DNA of 64,000 bases from Tetracladium setigerum (lineage: Eukaryota > Ascomycota > Leotiomycetes > Helotiales). Below, piece after piece: positions 22,002 to 34,164 of this stretch; the stretch's first letter is position 1, and every line of letters starts with the position of its first letter. The DNA is taken from the NCBI GenBank assembly GCA_031472005.1, contig PZJY01000002.1, forward strand, positions 4,216,001-4,280,000, given 5' to 3'. A model generated the notes under the pieces. The model saw nothing but the letters and a program-made list of their open reading frames with translations. It did not search any database and was not told the DNA's origin. Both the position numbers and the translations under genes were made by a program.

Positions 22002-23727
22002 GATACTAAGCTGAGGTTCAAGGAGAAATAGTTGATTGACGGTGGAAGGATTTGAAAAGGATGTACTGAATGATTGGGAGTTGGAAGATACTCCCTATTG
22101 ATTTTGAATGGGTATATATATAGGACAGTTCTCCAAGTCTAATCATGACAAACATGAAGCCCTGGATCACACTCCGCTCTGCAGACGTGAATACTTGCTC
22201 CACTATCAATTACTCTATCAAGCTTCCCAAACCTTCATATTATACGTACCTCTATAGAGAAGCACGTCCGAGCTCACATTTCCACAATTATATCTCCATT
22301 CTAAAGCATCATTTTCTCTATATACTTTCCTAAACCGGTCTTGTGCAGTGGCATTCTTCAGTAGTTATGATAGAAGACCAGCTAGCTACCTGCCGAATCT
22401 TGATTAGCAATGTCTATGAGGCCAGCGACTGATCCCCGCCAAGGACATAGGCTCTGGGAATATGTTGCCGGCTGGGGATATGCGTTTTGAGACTTCTGCG
22501 GAAATATAGCGGTTAAGTATAGTATAAATCAAGGGTATAAGAATAGAGGTGAGTTTGTTGATACCTTTCCGAAAAGGGAAAAAATACCAGCTGGAACTCA
22601 TGAGCTGACGAGCTGTAAGATAGCACACGAGTATAGGAAGGATATAATTAAATCCGAACATTTCTCGACATATCGCTCAAGTGAAGTTCGGACTTAAGTT
22701 GTGATTTCTAAGCTGTATTTGTAACAATGTAGCCAGCAAGCAAGTAGACCATGTAAGCAAGTGACCCACGTTGATGAAGTTCGTCGCAGGTAATACCTGA
22801 ATAAATTTACTTATGCCTCCAGTAAAGTCTCGGCAGGGTCTCAGGGAACTCCTGTATAAGTTCAACCAATAACGCTGCACACTAATAACAGGATCAACAA
22901 TAATCAGGTATTATTGAATTCAGTGGCTGTCAAGGAGTCTGCTCACATGAGGCCGCTGAACAGATGAATGGCTGAATAGCTGAATAGCCGGAGCGCCCTG
23001 AGAACCCTTACTAGCTTGATGGCAAATTCTAGCTCTTTAAATCTGTTACACATGTTGTACTTTACTTTAATCCGCTGCTACACAGCAGTATTGGCGCCGA
23101 ATAAACTCCCCCGGCAGCGAAGTGAAGCTCTAAAAATCATAAATGGGTCGCTCGATTGTACACCAATCCTTTCACAAGAAAGAGGTTTAGCCAAGCCACA
23201 AGTCTGCGCTTGGCGTTTTCTTGTGCTTCCATAAGTTATGCTTATAACGTATTTCCCTAGCGGCGCGAACACACTAAAAATCTTGGTAGACAATAAGTCG
23301 TATTACTACTCTTGGCGCCAACATCAAAGAAATCTGATCTGAACCCAACGAGTCACGTAAGCCAATGCATGTGAATCGCGCTAGCTAAGTTTACCTACTG
23401 ACAGAGCATCTTCCCCTCCTGGAAGCTTGCTCTCTAGACATCACACCGACAAAATAGAAACCCTATCATTGTCACTGTGCTGTCTCCCTCAAACGTAATA
23501 TCACTCTGGTATTTAAGTGATGATCGTACATTCCTTACTTTGGTTACCTTGGTGTAACCAATGAGACCTAATGTCCAAGTGACGGCTGGCGAGGAGACAT
23601 CACGGTTGCAACACACTTCTAATAATTACGAGCGAGCCACAAACAGCCAAAGCCTTGCTCCTCCCAGGGAAGGTACTCAATCTTGCTCGAAAAGTGTGTA
23701 AAACATTGTTGATCTATAATCGACAAG
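22002..23727. other. AT-rich intergenic region, no gene seen
   Basis: 1,726 bases with many stops in every frame. Short repeats such as GAATAGCTGAATAGC near 22975 occur, but no transposon frame or terminal repeat is visible. It contains the promoter of the NmrA-like gene and the 3' side of the MFS transporter gene. Confidence 0.45.
22113..22122 (-). promoter_or_regulatory. TATA element of NmrA-like gene
   Basis: TATATATATA, 112 bases upstream of the ATG at 22001, with no closer TATA-like string. The position fits a core promoter. Confidence 0.45.
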
Positions 23728-25435
23728 TTATACAGAATGGACCTCGGGACTCGCTGTACCAGGAGCTTTTGTCTGCATGCGAGCCATCTTGGTCGCAGCT
23801 TCCTTTGCATATTTACATTTCATTCTCAGGCTTTCACCATACTTATACATCACAAAAGGAAACGGCAAGCAAGCCAGAGTCAGGAATGCCGGTATCGAAG
23901 AAGCCCAATGGATTCCAAGTTTGGCATATACCTGCGACGCGAACATAGGGAACGCGGCCCCAAAAAGAGACCGCAGCATAGCACCAGCTGCGAGAACTGA
24001 TGCGGCGTAGATGGTGTAAGAATCGAGTAGGTAATTGAGACAGCTGATGATCATATTAGTACATACTTTTTTCAAATGCTTTAGAAATAAGGATCGGGAT
24101 CAAGAACAAAGGACAAGATCCCGTATCCAAGGTCAAGGAGTATTTCAGGACGGATATTACATACGACATGAAGATCAGAACTGTACCAAACCCGAACAGT
24201 GTTGAGAGAACGATGCTCACAGACCAGTGGATACTCGGGGAGTTTGTCCAAGCAAAAGCGAACATCCCAACGGGTAACGCCACCGCACCGAGCATGCCAG
24301 GAGGTAGGCGAGATTCTGGTACTGCAAATTTCCCCAGCTTGGTGTACCGTCTGTTGTCAAGAATTGTATACAACAAACCGAGCAGCATACCTACGATAAG
24401 CCCGAGAAATGCAAGCCCTCCAATCCCTTCATTCCATCCTCGCTTTTGCTGATATACGATAGGGAATGCGCCCATAAACATGTAGATTGTGCCATATACA
24501 ATCGACAAGTAAATCGAGGCAATCAGGACAATCGGTTCCCGGAAAAGGAGTATCCATGGCCGCTTCAGAGTTGTGCTGAATATCTTCGAAGCTTCAACAC
24601 CGCCGGTGTTTAATTCTAGGGCACTGATGTACACCTCTCCAGTTTCAAGAGAGAGCTGTTTGGCGATTTTGCTAAGTAGAACAGGTCCATATGTTTCGGG
24701 GACCAGAACACTCCCAACTACCCATACAAGCCCAATGAAGATGCAGCAGATGCCTTGTACCCAACGCCAGCCTATGGTGATTGTGACGAACCCTCCAATT
24801 ATTGGACCTAGCACTGGTCCCAAGAACGGCGCAGCGGAGAAGACTGACATCGCAACTCCACGCTGAGAGGATGGGAACAGATCCGCTATTAGGCCCCCTG
24901 AGTTCGTCAGAGGCGACGCGCCGAACATACCAGCCAGAAAGCGGAACACCAACAACTGTGCTATCGAATGGCACCCTGCTGAACCTGCGAGAAAAGCAAC
25001 AATAACAGCATGTGTAGTGATAAAGAGGATTCTTCGTCCATAGAGTTCGGATAATGGTGCCCACAGCGCTGGGCCAACGGCAAATCCAAGAACGAAGAGC
25101 GAGATTCCGAGTGTGAAGACTTCACCGCTGATGTTGAACTCGGTGGTGATCACTCTGGCTGAGCCGGAGTAGGCTGAAGACGCGAGTGTGACGGCGAAGA
25201 CTGAGAGTGTTCCGATGAAGGTGATGAACCATTTCCTTGCACTGGAGAAGTGCATTGGATTTCTGGGGTCGTTGGGAAGGAACTCAACAATGAATGGGTC
25301 TGAATGTGTGCCGCTGCCACCGTATAGACTGTGGTTGTGGGATGGGGAGTGTAGAGCGTGTGCTGGATGAAGATCGACATTTTCCTTGTTCTGGCAGGTC
25401 TCCGGTTGAGGATGTTCTGCATCAAAATTAGACAT
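23728..25435 (-). CDS. MFS multidrug-type transporter, DHA1 family
   Basis: Exons 25435-24165 and 24043-23728, joined in phase, give 528 residues with about 12 membrane segments. Marks are the pre-membrane motif FLPNDPRNPMHFSSARKW, the motif PLSELYGRRI after segment 2, FRFLAGMFGASPLTNSGGL with DLFPSSQRG, the antiporter-like GPVLGPIIGGF, and NYLLDSYTIYAASVLAAG in the last quarter. These identify a drug:H+ antiporter-1 carrier of the plasma membrane, similar to fungal multidrug and toxin-efflux pumps. The intron is 121 bases. The gene is divergent from a Zn2Cys6 regulator with 440 bases between starts, a common layout for a regulator and its transporter target. A TATAAATA box lies 52 bases upstream. 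The frame is intact. Confidence 0.88.
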
Positions 25436-25875
25436 CTTGAAGATGTTGAAAGGATATCGTCGATATAGACAGCATCCTACTCTCAGTATTTATAAACTTA
25501 TCTTCAAAGGTCTTCTATGAGCAAACAGGACATGCTCGCACGAGAGTTCGTACAGTACAAGCACGGACTTTTGTTCCTCACTAGCCGGCAACATCGCTCA
25601 TGGATGTCTTTTGACTTTAGCAGCATGGCATTGAGGTAGAATGCCGGACCGGATGAGTATATTACTGGTTGAGAACTGTTTGGAAATCCCGGCTCCGTGT
25701 CCCATGTGCTGTGCCCAATGAGGCATGGCGAAATCCTCGCTCCCGTGCCAATGAGATGCGCATCCGTTGTTTCTCGGAAGGTGGTCGGATCCACCTTGGC
25801 AACGTCAACCTCCTAAGCATCTATCTCACGATTTCCTCCCAAAATCACCCGCGTTCCCAGCAAAGAGACGGCACC
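25436..25875. other. Divergent promoter region, MFS transporter and Zn2Cys6 regulator
   Basis: 440 bases between the two ATGs. It holds the transporter TATA box. I could not identify inverted or direct CGG repeats of the kind bound by zinc-cluster proteins with confidence. Confidence 0.5.
25487..25494 (-). promoter_or_regulatory. TATA box of MFS transporter
   Basis: Read on the minus strand this is TATAAATA, 52 bases before the ATG at 25435. Confidence 0.5.
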
Positions 25876-28048
25876 ATGTCGTTGGACCCCCGAATGAGCA
25901 TGACTAGTCTTGCAAGGAGGAAGAGATTAAAGATTGGAATTGCTTGCCAACCGTGCCGCTCCAAGAAAGTCAAGTGTGATGGGATGCGCCCAGGTATGTT
26001 TGCGCGCATTTGTCCCTATGATGCTCCCGGGACTTACGATAGTTTTCGATTCAGTTTGCCGCAATTGCCAGAAGCGAGATCCATTGCGACGAGTTTGTAC
26101 CTACAGATCCGAAGCAAGCGATGAGGACTCATCCACGGTTCAGCCTCCCCCAGTTACTCCGGATACGCACGAGGACGATGAGAATGATCGATGGTTGAAC
26201 CCAGAAGGCGCGAAAACTACGCTGTCCAGAAATGCTCGCGGCAACCAAGATGCATGTATGTCAATTCCTCGAGCACCTGCACTTCCGGTCACACTCGCAA
26301 GTACTTAAAGCTCTCGAATTCTAGATAATTATTGCGGTGGCTCTCCTGGAGTGTTCGCCGGCGAGGTTAGTGCCGCTGTCAATGCAAGGTCTGGGGCACC
26401 TCTTGATGGGGGGTCCAGTCTGAGTCCGATGACAGATGCTCCCATGTTTGGATCCCTCGGCAGTCGCAAGGCCTCCGATAATCAGCATGAGGCGGAGAAT
26501 GTTCTGCCTCCACGGAGGCATGCTGACCACTTACTGGACACATACTGGCGATGCATACAGCCTCTGGAACTAATTATCGACGAAGATAGTTTCCTTGCTT
26601 CGTACCAAGCAGTCTTCGTAGGAAGTCTTCCCGAAAGCGAGGACGAGCGTACGTTTCTCGCCTCTCTCAATACTGTATTTGCCTTGGCTACTCAAGTACA
26701 AGAGAATCTGCAGCTGGAACAAAGACAGAAAAGTAGCAATGCATATTTCCATCGAGCGTGGACACTCCTACGGCCCGAAACAATTATTTGGGAGCCTGGC
26801 TCGCTGGCCGTTGTTCAGTGTCTGCTTCTGATGAGCCGCTACCTTCAATGTACCAACAATCCCCATCAGACTTGGATGACGATTGGTTCGGCAGTGCGCA
26901 TTGCACAAAGTCTCGGTCTTCACATACACCATTTTTCTTCCTCTGGTACTCCGAGACCAGATGCTCAACGAAGGCAACAACTCTGGAAATGTTGTGTTTT
27001 CATGGACAGGCATGTAAATAAACACAATTCTAAAGAGCTGCACTAACACTACGCCTCAGGTCAATCTCATGGGCACAAGGGCGAACATCAACAGTGCTTT
27101 TGTACGATTCAAAGACCCTCATTGACCCCACACACGGTGACGATTATTTTACCAAGGTCCTAGAGTTGTACGAGATTTCTCACCATATTACTATGTCGCA
27201 GATGCCTCCAGCCAATAACTTTGAAGGTAGCTTAGAGTTGCCTCGATTGTACCGAAAGGAAGATTTCTACGCGAATGTAATTCGGCTGGAGTCTTGCATT
27301 GAGAAATGGCAAGATGCTCTTCCGGAGTCCCTGAAACCCGTTTTTGAACCATCAAATGAAGACACTCCCTTGAATCGACAGAGGATAATCCTTCATCTGA
27401 GGTAAGTATTCTCCATATTGACCGTATTTGCATGCTGTTGTGATCAAAATCCGACCATCGGTTCTTTCACATTGTCCGAGTCTTTGCTCACATTTCTTTG
27501 CCAGGCTTTTGCATACCCGGATTGTCCTCTTTCGGCCACTGCTAGCACGCCTCTGCTTATCACAGAGTCGCGAATCACAAGACGAATCCAAATGCCGACT
27601 CAGAAACAGCTTGATACATGATGCAGCCTCCCTCTGTATCCAAGCAGCTCAACATATGATAAAAGTTGTCGTAGAATCTACCAAGTCAGATATCATTGGG
27701 ATGCTTCCCTGGTGGCATCGTATATTCTACCTTCATATCGCAGGGACAATCCTAATTGCTGCGATGCTTCGAGAGGACTTATGGACCTCGACGACAAAGA
27801 ATTATTGGGAAATCGCGATCTCTGCTTTGCGTGCTCACGAAGATCTAAGTCCATTCGTGAAGCAATGTGTGGAGAACTTCCAGATACTTTCAAGTAAAGT
27901 TTTGGAGCCACAACACTCACGCGCCAGTGTTCCAGTCAATAGCATGTACTTCCAAGATATATTTCAGGATATGGGATTCGATGCAGATAGTTATCTTTTT
28001 GGCAAGGAAGATATGGCTTGGCTGGGTGATTTGGAGACATTTCAGTGA
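25876..28048 (+). CDS. Zn2Cys6 transcription factor with GC-AG intron
   Basis: Five exons, 25876-25993, 26055-26255, 26325-27009, 27060-27401 and 27505-28048, sum to 1,890 bases (629 residues). The zinc cluster CQPCRSKKVKC is split by intron 1 and completed by CRNCQKRDPLRRVC, with spacing C-X2-C-X6-C-X5-C-X2-C-X9-C. The middle part has the fungal-specific regulatory domain, including TYWRCIQPLELIIDEDSF and the FMDRSISWAQGRT block. That block exists only if intron 3 uses a GC donor (GCATGT at 27010) with acceptor CTCAG. The alternative GT donor at 27014 leads to a stop. It is a nuclear regulator, probably pathway-specific. Its promoter faces the MFS transporter gene, and an aldehyde dehydrogenase gene follows on the same strand, so these are its likely targets. 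Confidence 0.83.
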
Positions 28049-28813
28049 TGCTCATTGAGCCAGATTTGCGGGGTAAGTTTTGCACGCCACAGGAATTTGG
28101 GGATCTTGAAGAGAGGTCAGATTGGGTATGTAGGCACATGCCCGGAGCTTCCGATGGGAGCCAAGGCTAACTCACATGATATATATGGAGACTAGCATTA
28201 ACAATGATAATGTTGGCTCCCCTCCTCCAACAGCGATTTATCCAGATAGGTATTTAACGCGGCACAATCTGGAAAATTCAAAGAAGAACAAATAGGCTTT
28301 GAGTTTCCGTGGTTTTATGCTAGGTCCACTCAATGACATTTTCTCCTCCTTCAGTCTTGCCTACGGGTACCTTGACTAGCTCGCCTTTCGACAACAATGA
28401 CACAAAACCGGAAGTTGGTAATTCGGTGCACACTTTCTTTAGTACAGGCCGAGCCTCATTGCTTTCGGAACTCGGTGTTTCCAGCATAGTGCGGGGGCCA
28501 AGCAAATAGGATCGTCACGAGAAAAACCGAAAGTCTTATTTTTTGCCTAGTGCCTTACCCCCTTTCAGCTTGTTATCTTTGCGCAGCCTTTTTTCGGTTC
28601 TTGTGCTGGTTGGTGGGTTTTGGAGACCTGTGCGTAGCTTCCTTTCGGATCTCGTGCTGGTTGGACTTCGGGAATCTCGGTGTGTAGCATGATTTACTAT
28701 ATAGTTGTCCTTCAATATTTGATGATAAAAGAGACAAAAGGAACCGCATTCAACAAAATTTCAGACTGCATATTTGAATTTCATGAAAAGAAGACAAACC
28801 AACATCTTTCAAA
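28049..28813. other. Intergenic region upstream of aldehyde dehydrogenase
   Basis: 765 bases without a supported exon. It contains a 33-base imperfect direct repeat (listed separately) about 150-230 bases before the dehydrogenase start. A 61-residue minus-strand frame near 28320-28505 is not supported by any family. Confidence 0.45.
28581..28664 (+). repeat. 33-base imperfect direct repeat in dehydrogenase upstream region
   Basis: Copies at 28581-28613 and 28632-28664 align end to end. Both start GCG-AGC and end in GTGCTGGTTGG with CTTTCGG-like or TTTTCGG-like centres, separated by 18 bases. The position 150-230 bases before the ATG at 28814 would suit a regulator binding pair, which is inference only. 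Confidence 0.55.
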
Positions 28814-30288
28814 ATGCTCACGGTCCCCCTCCAAATCAATGGTGAAGACGTCACCACTACCAAAACCCTGGATGTCTACAGCCCCTCCATAGGAAAAGTG
28901 ATACATAAAGCTTCCTCCGCTTCTGTTGAAGATGCGAAGAAAGCAATCGAAGCTGCTCAGGCAGCATTCGAATCATGGGCCGACACACCACCAAATGTGA
29001 AACGGGACATCTTTTTCAAAGCCGGAATGTTGTTGGAAGCAAGGACTGAGGAGGTTGGAAGGTGGGAGGGAGAGGAAACCGGTGCTACAGCTTCTTTCGC
29101 TACTGGCTTCGATGTACCTACTGCTGTCAACATTTTGAAAGATGTTGCTGGACGTATCTCTTCGATTACCGGAATTGTTCCTACTACTCAGGATCCATCA
29201 CGAGGCGCAATAGTGGTGAAGGAATCGTATGGTGTCATCTTGGCAATTGCTCCATGGTACGCTTTCTCTCATGGTCCTTTCTCGTGCCAAAAACTAATTA
29301 AACTCTTAGGAACGCAACGTATATTTTAGGATTCCGTTCTGTGGCCTACGCCCTGGCAGCAGGTAATACAGTCGTATTCAAGGGCTCTGAGATCGCTCCT
29401 CGCTGCTTCGGTGTCATAGGTCAGGTATTTCGGGAAGCTGGTCTCCCCCCTGGCGTCCTTAACATCATCCAACACCACCCCGAGGACGCAGCTGTGGTCA
29501 CCAAATCCCTGATCGACCATCCCTCAATTAAGAAGGTGAATTTCACTGGCAGCACTATGGTTGGCCGCATAATCGCCAAAGCATGTAGCGAGAATTTGAA
29601 GCCCTGCGTCATGGAATTGGGCGGGAAGGCACCAGCCATCGTTCTCGAAGACGCCGACCTGAAGCTTGCTGCTCAGGCTTGTGCCCTCGGTTCTTTCGTT
29701 CACAGTGGACAGGCTTGCATGGCCACGGAGCGAATCTTGGTACATAAGAGTATCAGCGAGGAATTCGCAGCAGAGTTGAAGGTTGCCATCGAGACTCATT
29801 TCCCTTCCACCGGTGAAGCACTTGTATTGATGAGTAGCATCCCCGTCAAGAAAAACAAAGCCCTGGTCCAAGACGCGAAGATTAAGGGCGCAGATGTTAT
29901 ATTCGGCGACATCAATGCCGAAGATTCATCACCAGATCGAATGCGTCCTTTTGTCGTCAAAGGAGTAAAGAAAGGTATGGACATGTACCACACAGAATCT
30001 TTCGGGCCGACGGTTTCATTCATCGAGATAGCTAGCGAGGATGAAGCTATCGCTATTGCGAACGATACCGAGTACGGCCTCAGCTCTTCTGTGTTTACGA
30101 AGGATTTAGCGAGGGGTTTGCGCATAGCAAAAAAGATTGAGAGCGGTGCTGTGCATATCAATGCCATGTCTGTTCATGATGAGCCCAGCTTGCCCCATGG
30201 AGGAGTCAAGGCTAGCGGGTGGGGACGATTTGGATCAACTGGTCTCGAGGAATGGGTGAAGACGAAGACAATTACCTACGTAAAATGA
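28814..30288 (+). CDS. NAD(P)-dependent aldehyde dehydrogenase (aromatic-aldehyde type)
   Basis: Exons 28814-29256 and 29310-30288 give 473 residues, the usual length for the family. The intron falls inside the conserved IAPW-N motif, whose Asn forms the oxyanion hole. Further marks are VFKGSEIAPR, the cofactor site VNFTGSTMVGRI, catalytic Glu in MELGGKAP and catalytic Cys in HSGQACMATERI. The C-terminal part has ESFGPTVSFIEI and the usual YGLSSSVFTKD block. The arrangement resembles salicylaldehyde or vanillin dehydrogenases, which oxidise aromatic aldehydes to acids. The exact substrate is not readable. No targeting signal is seen, so it is likely cytosolic. With the regulator and transporter just upstream, it may form a small catabolic or detoxification module. 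The frame is intact. Confidence 0.9.
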
Positions 30289-32324
30289 GATGTCTAAAAG
30301 TCTTCAACCATTGCAAGAGTCGGAAGTTGTTGGCCGTTTGATCAAACGTCAGACCACATGTACCGATGTTTACACTTCATTTCAATTTTATGCCCAGATC
30401 TGAATATAGCAGAATGTACAGCTTCTCCGTTTTTTTCAGTCTGTAATCAGAAAGCAGAGAACAGAACTTGATTGCAGGATGTTGTGTAGATATCCCTTAC
30501 CTAAAACTTACAAGAATTTTCCTAGGCCCAGCAGCCTGATGCTTCGTACGTGCAGGTCACTTCGGCGTCCTTCTCTTGAGCTGTATCAATTAGACTCGAC
30601 TAATCAAGAACAATGCGAATTATAACAGGGCTAATTAGTTTAAGGAACAAGATAAAGGGATTCTTTAAGTTATTATTAAAATCCACCCAATTTAACTGGA
30701 CACATGTACTTCGGTGGATGAAAGTTAAATGATGTCTGTTTCTGTCTCCACGGCATTGTCCGGAAACCAGTCGGCACGCAAGGTAGCATCAAGATTTTAC
30801 CATCACTTCCTACATTGACGCGGGGGCGCTAGGCAGGTCGGTACTTCGTTCGTAAAGACAGGCAGTAGAGTATTAAAAGGCTCTTGTCCCTAATTTTCTT
30901 GACATCCTCTTCTCCGTCGTCGTTCCAGATATAAATCTTGACTCTTGCGGTTCTTACACAGTTTTCGATATCTCAACCCCTTCACATGATCAAATTGAGG
31001 TTATAAAGGCCTCTCTGACCGAGTCAAAAACAAGGGTTTTGATTTCAATGACTTGGACTTGTACTTGTACCCTGTCATGCAATATTTCGGAACAATAAGC
31101 ATTGATAAGGCAGAGCCGGAAAATAGCAAGTCAGATCAGCAACGTTCATTGGTTGTGAATAAATGTTCGTCGACTCCTTGCTCAATTTTTCTGCCTTAGG
31201 GGTGACCAACCCTCACATAGCAACTTTGCTCAAGACACCACAAAGAAGTCAAGGCCTGTCCACAAAGCGTTAAACGCTGTGACATACTCTAAGGATTGAT
31301 GAGAATGAGTAAATTCGAGGAGAGAAGACATTTTGAAAAAGATGCAGATTTGGGCTTCTTGGACATCCGAGGACAGGGGAAATAATTAGAGGTTGCCATG
31401 ACACCTTTGGTCAAAGGTCAAATATCGAAGTGGCTAGGTGCCTATGATATACAATCGCTTTCTTCATAATAATGTGTGGAATGATTCGCGATTAGATGGT
31501 TTCCTGTTGGATTTTCCCCCTTGTAAGCTTACGTTGGCATTTCTCGCTTAATAGGTTGCTTCTCAAAAGTGCACATAGATCTTCTCACCGCGCGGCCAAC
31601 ATGCAGAATCAGATCTCAGCCTGCTTGGCACATATGTATGATTTGCTCCCATCACATTGTAAAACCTCATGCCAACTAGTTACCGAGTAGGAACTCGGAA
31701 AAGGTTGTGTCATGTTGGTCTTGACGGGGCATCCTCGCAAATTAGGTATCAGCGCGCGTGTCAAATCAATCGAGGAACAAGAGAACCATGATCGAGGAAT
31801 GGCACCATGTTCGATTAAAATAGAATATTTGTTTTGTTCTGAAACATCCAAAACCCGGATAGCAAATCAGAATACGACATGATGTTTTTTTTGGAAGAAT
31901 TCCAACAAAAGAGGCCACGTGACAGGACAGATCTCCCCCTCCGCCCCGCATGATACCTCGTCATATTAAGCACTTAAAGACATCTTCTAGTAGTTACCAG
32001 GAGCTGTTGACATAAATTTAAGGCTTCAGTATCCTGACAGGGCAAAAGGCAACCCGACGGATGCTTGGCGGGGCTGTGTCGACGTACCTACCCAGTCGAA
32101 ATACCCGCATTAGGTCGAATCTCGTATTCTGTGCCGTACAGCATCAATCTGTATTCTGATAAGTACACGCGTTCCCGCGTCTTTGAAGCAATATTATTTC
32201 GGTTTTACACTCGTTATATTTAGTCGTTTTTCATCGCACTTGTTTTGAGGTTGAAAGTTTTCTTGAAGATACTCAACTGAGACCAAAAATCAAACCACAA
32301 CAAACACCAGAGACACTCGACGCG
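30289..32324. other. Long intergenic region, no gene seen
   Basis: 2,036 bases, the longest gene-free stretch in the window. Only short frames with no splice partners occur. No transposon frame, terminal repeats or tRNA-like fold was recognised. Confidence 0.5.
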
Positions 32325-33271
32325 ATGTCGACCAACACACCTTACCGAGATGATCCCAATGCGGAGGAAGTTCAGACAGGTGGTGAAGAAGACAATTCAT
32401 ACAACAGAATTCCACCTGCAAACTCGCACTTCAAACGACCTTTGAAACTTTTCACATTCTTCGCTTCCCTCATCTCCCTCTTGACCGCTGGCCTTTTCAT
32501 CGCCGTATATGTTCTTCTACAAGTTTGGGACTTTTATGCGCCTTGGTATCAAATCTCGGTCTCCCGAGATTTGGGAATTGTTGTAAGTCCTTCCGTCAAT
32601 TCTCTCGTAAAATCCCAACTTCCGCCTTCCAATACTGACATCTTTCGCCCATCAGCTTTTCGTCGTATTCGTCCTATTTTTGCCAACTTTCTTTTTCGAC
32701 CTTCCCATACTCATCAACATTGTCGTCCATATTATTATGGCCAGTGTCACTTTCTCCTACGCGGCCGCTATTTTCCAATACAGTTGGCCAAGTGTGAGAA
32801 TGTGTGAGCATTATATTTCTGGCAACCCGCCAGATTATCGGGGCAGATGGAGCATACCTACAGAAGAGTGCAAAGAGCAGATGAGCATTATTCGGATCAT
32901 GATGGGTGTCGGTGGAGGCTGTGGAATACTTGTCGGGTAAGTTCATCTGTCGCATTCTCTTTCTCCTCTCTTGGAAGAAATTTTTCATGTAGTCGGAATC
33001 CCATCGACGAAATTATCTGACTGGATATAACAGACTTTTGATCATCGCCGTGCTTTTCCTTCGTGTGGTGGCGCTTTTCAGAACCCGATTCTGGCAAGAT
33101 AAAAGGTTCACGAACAGGTTGTCGCGAGATGCTTTCAGCAAATTCTCGGGTTTCACAGTTCAAATTTCACTTAGCATTATTCCAGTGGGGACTTTGCCAG
33201 TCGTGGTTGATGGCGAACGCCAGTCAACGGTCGTTGCTTCGGCCGAACGCGAGAGGTTGATTGAGACCTGA
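32325..33271 (+). CDS. Four-helix membrane protein, hypothetical
   Basis: Exons 32325-32582, 32656-32936 and 33034-33271 join in phase to 258 residues. After a polar N-terminus come four predicted membrane helices: LFTFFASLISLLTAGLFIA, LFVVFVLFLPTFFFDLPIL, one around VVHIIMASVTFSYAAAIF, and LLIIAVLFLRVVALF in exon 3. A loop between helices 3 and 4 carries two cysteines (MCEHY and EECKEQ) that could pair. The C-terminal tail is polar. I do not recognise a named family; the layout resembles four-span MARVEL-like fungal proteins. No neighbour suggests a role. The ATG at 32325 follows ACGCG and is the first in frame. Confidence 0.72.
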
Positions 33272-34164
33272 TCGGAAAGTGTGGAGTCAGAGGAGGTGGA
33301 TGACTTTGTAAACAACAAAAAATACAAAAAATTAAAAGGAGGGGGCATGGGGGCTGCCGTCCTCCTGTGCCTACCTCACAGAACAACTTCATAGAAACGA
33401 GCGTCCCAGAACTGCAAGTGAAACGGGAAGTCCAGGAAATTTATCTTTTTTACTCGCCGAGTACTCTGCATCCTTGAATATACGAACGAAAAGTTCCATC
33501 TAATCTACAACCGGTCAAGGTGGCTCCACCTGATTTACTTTTATGCCTCACAAATACGAATTGCTCCTACCACATTGCACTATACCTTTTCGATCCTTAA
33601 ATACATAGCTTTAGCGGGCAGGTTTAAAGTAGAGATAGAGCTCTGTCATGTGGTACAGTAGACGTCCCTCGTTTTCAGTACTCAGGAGACTTGATGCGGA
33701 GTTCCGGTCCACTTTTAACCGCTGTCTCCATGCTGATCTCTGTTCAAGGATCATTTGTAAACGGAAATCTAGTAGTATAATGCGTGGGTCCAATTCAGTC
33801 TTTTGTTTTGCCGAGTGAAATATTCAAGCACCTCTAAGGGGTTGAAAACTAAAGGCTTAGCACCCGTTCTATTTTAAGGGCGTGAGTTCTCCATTGTACT
33901 GTATCTTTCCTTCGTACACGTCCAGACAGTAGCTTTCATTAAACTTGATGTTTTATTATTATCACTATTATTATTAAGACTGGCTATGAATCCAACAATC
34001 CGATGCAAAAGATTAGACACACTTCAGGAAATCTGAAGCAGCCATGCTGAGCGCCTGATATTTTTACCGCCCGCCCGCCCCTTACAAAATTGTACAATGC
34101 AACGCCAAAGTTAACTCCACCTTTCTACCGATTGCTTTTTTACTACAACATATGGCTCATTTTC
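33272..34164. other. Intergenic between convergent genes, nothing seen
   Basis: 893 bases between two convergent genes. AT-rich microsatellite-like sequence (TTATTATTATCACTATTATTATTAAG) occurs near 33952. No exon is supported. Confidence 0.5.

Noticed and set aside
28320..28505. Minus-strand open frame of 61 codons upstream of the aldehyde dehydrogenase
   Set aside because: Too short and without recognisable motif or splice sites.
30289..32324. Transposon remnant in the longest gene-free stretch
   Set aside because: No transposase or reverse-transcriptase frame and no terminal repeats were seen.
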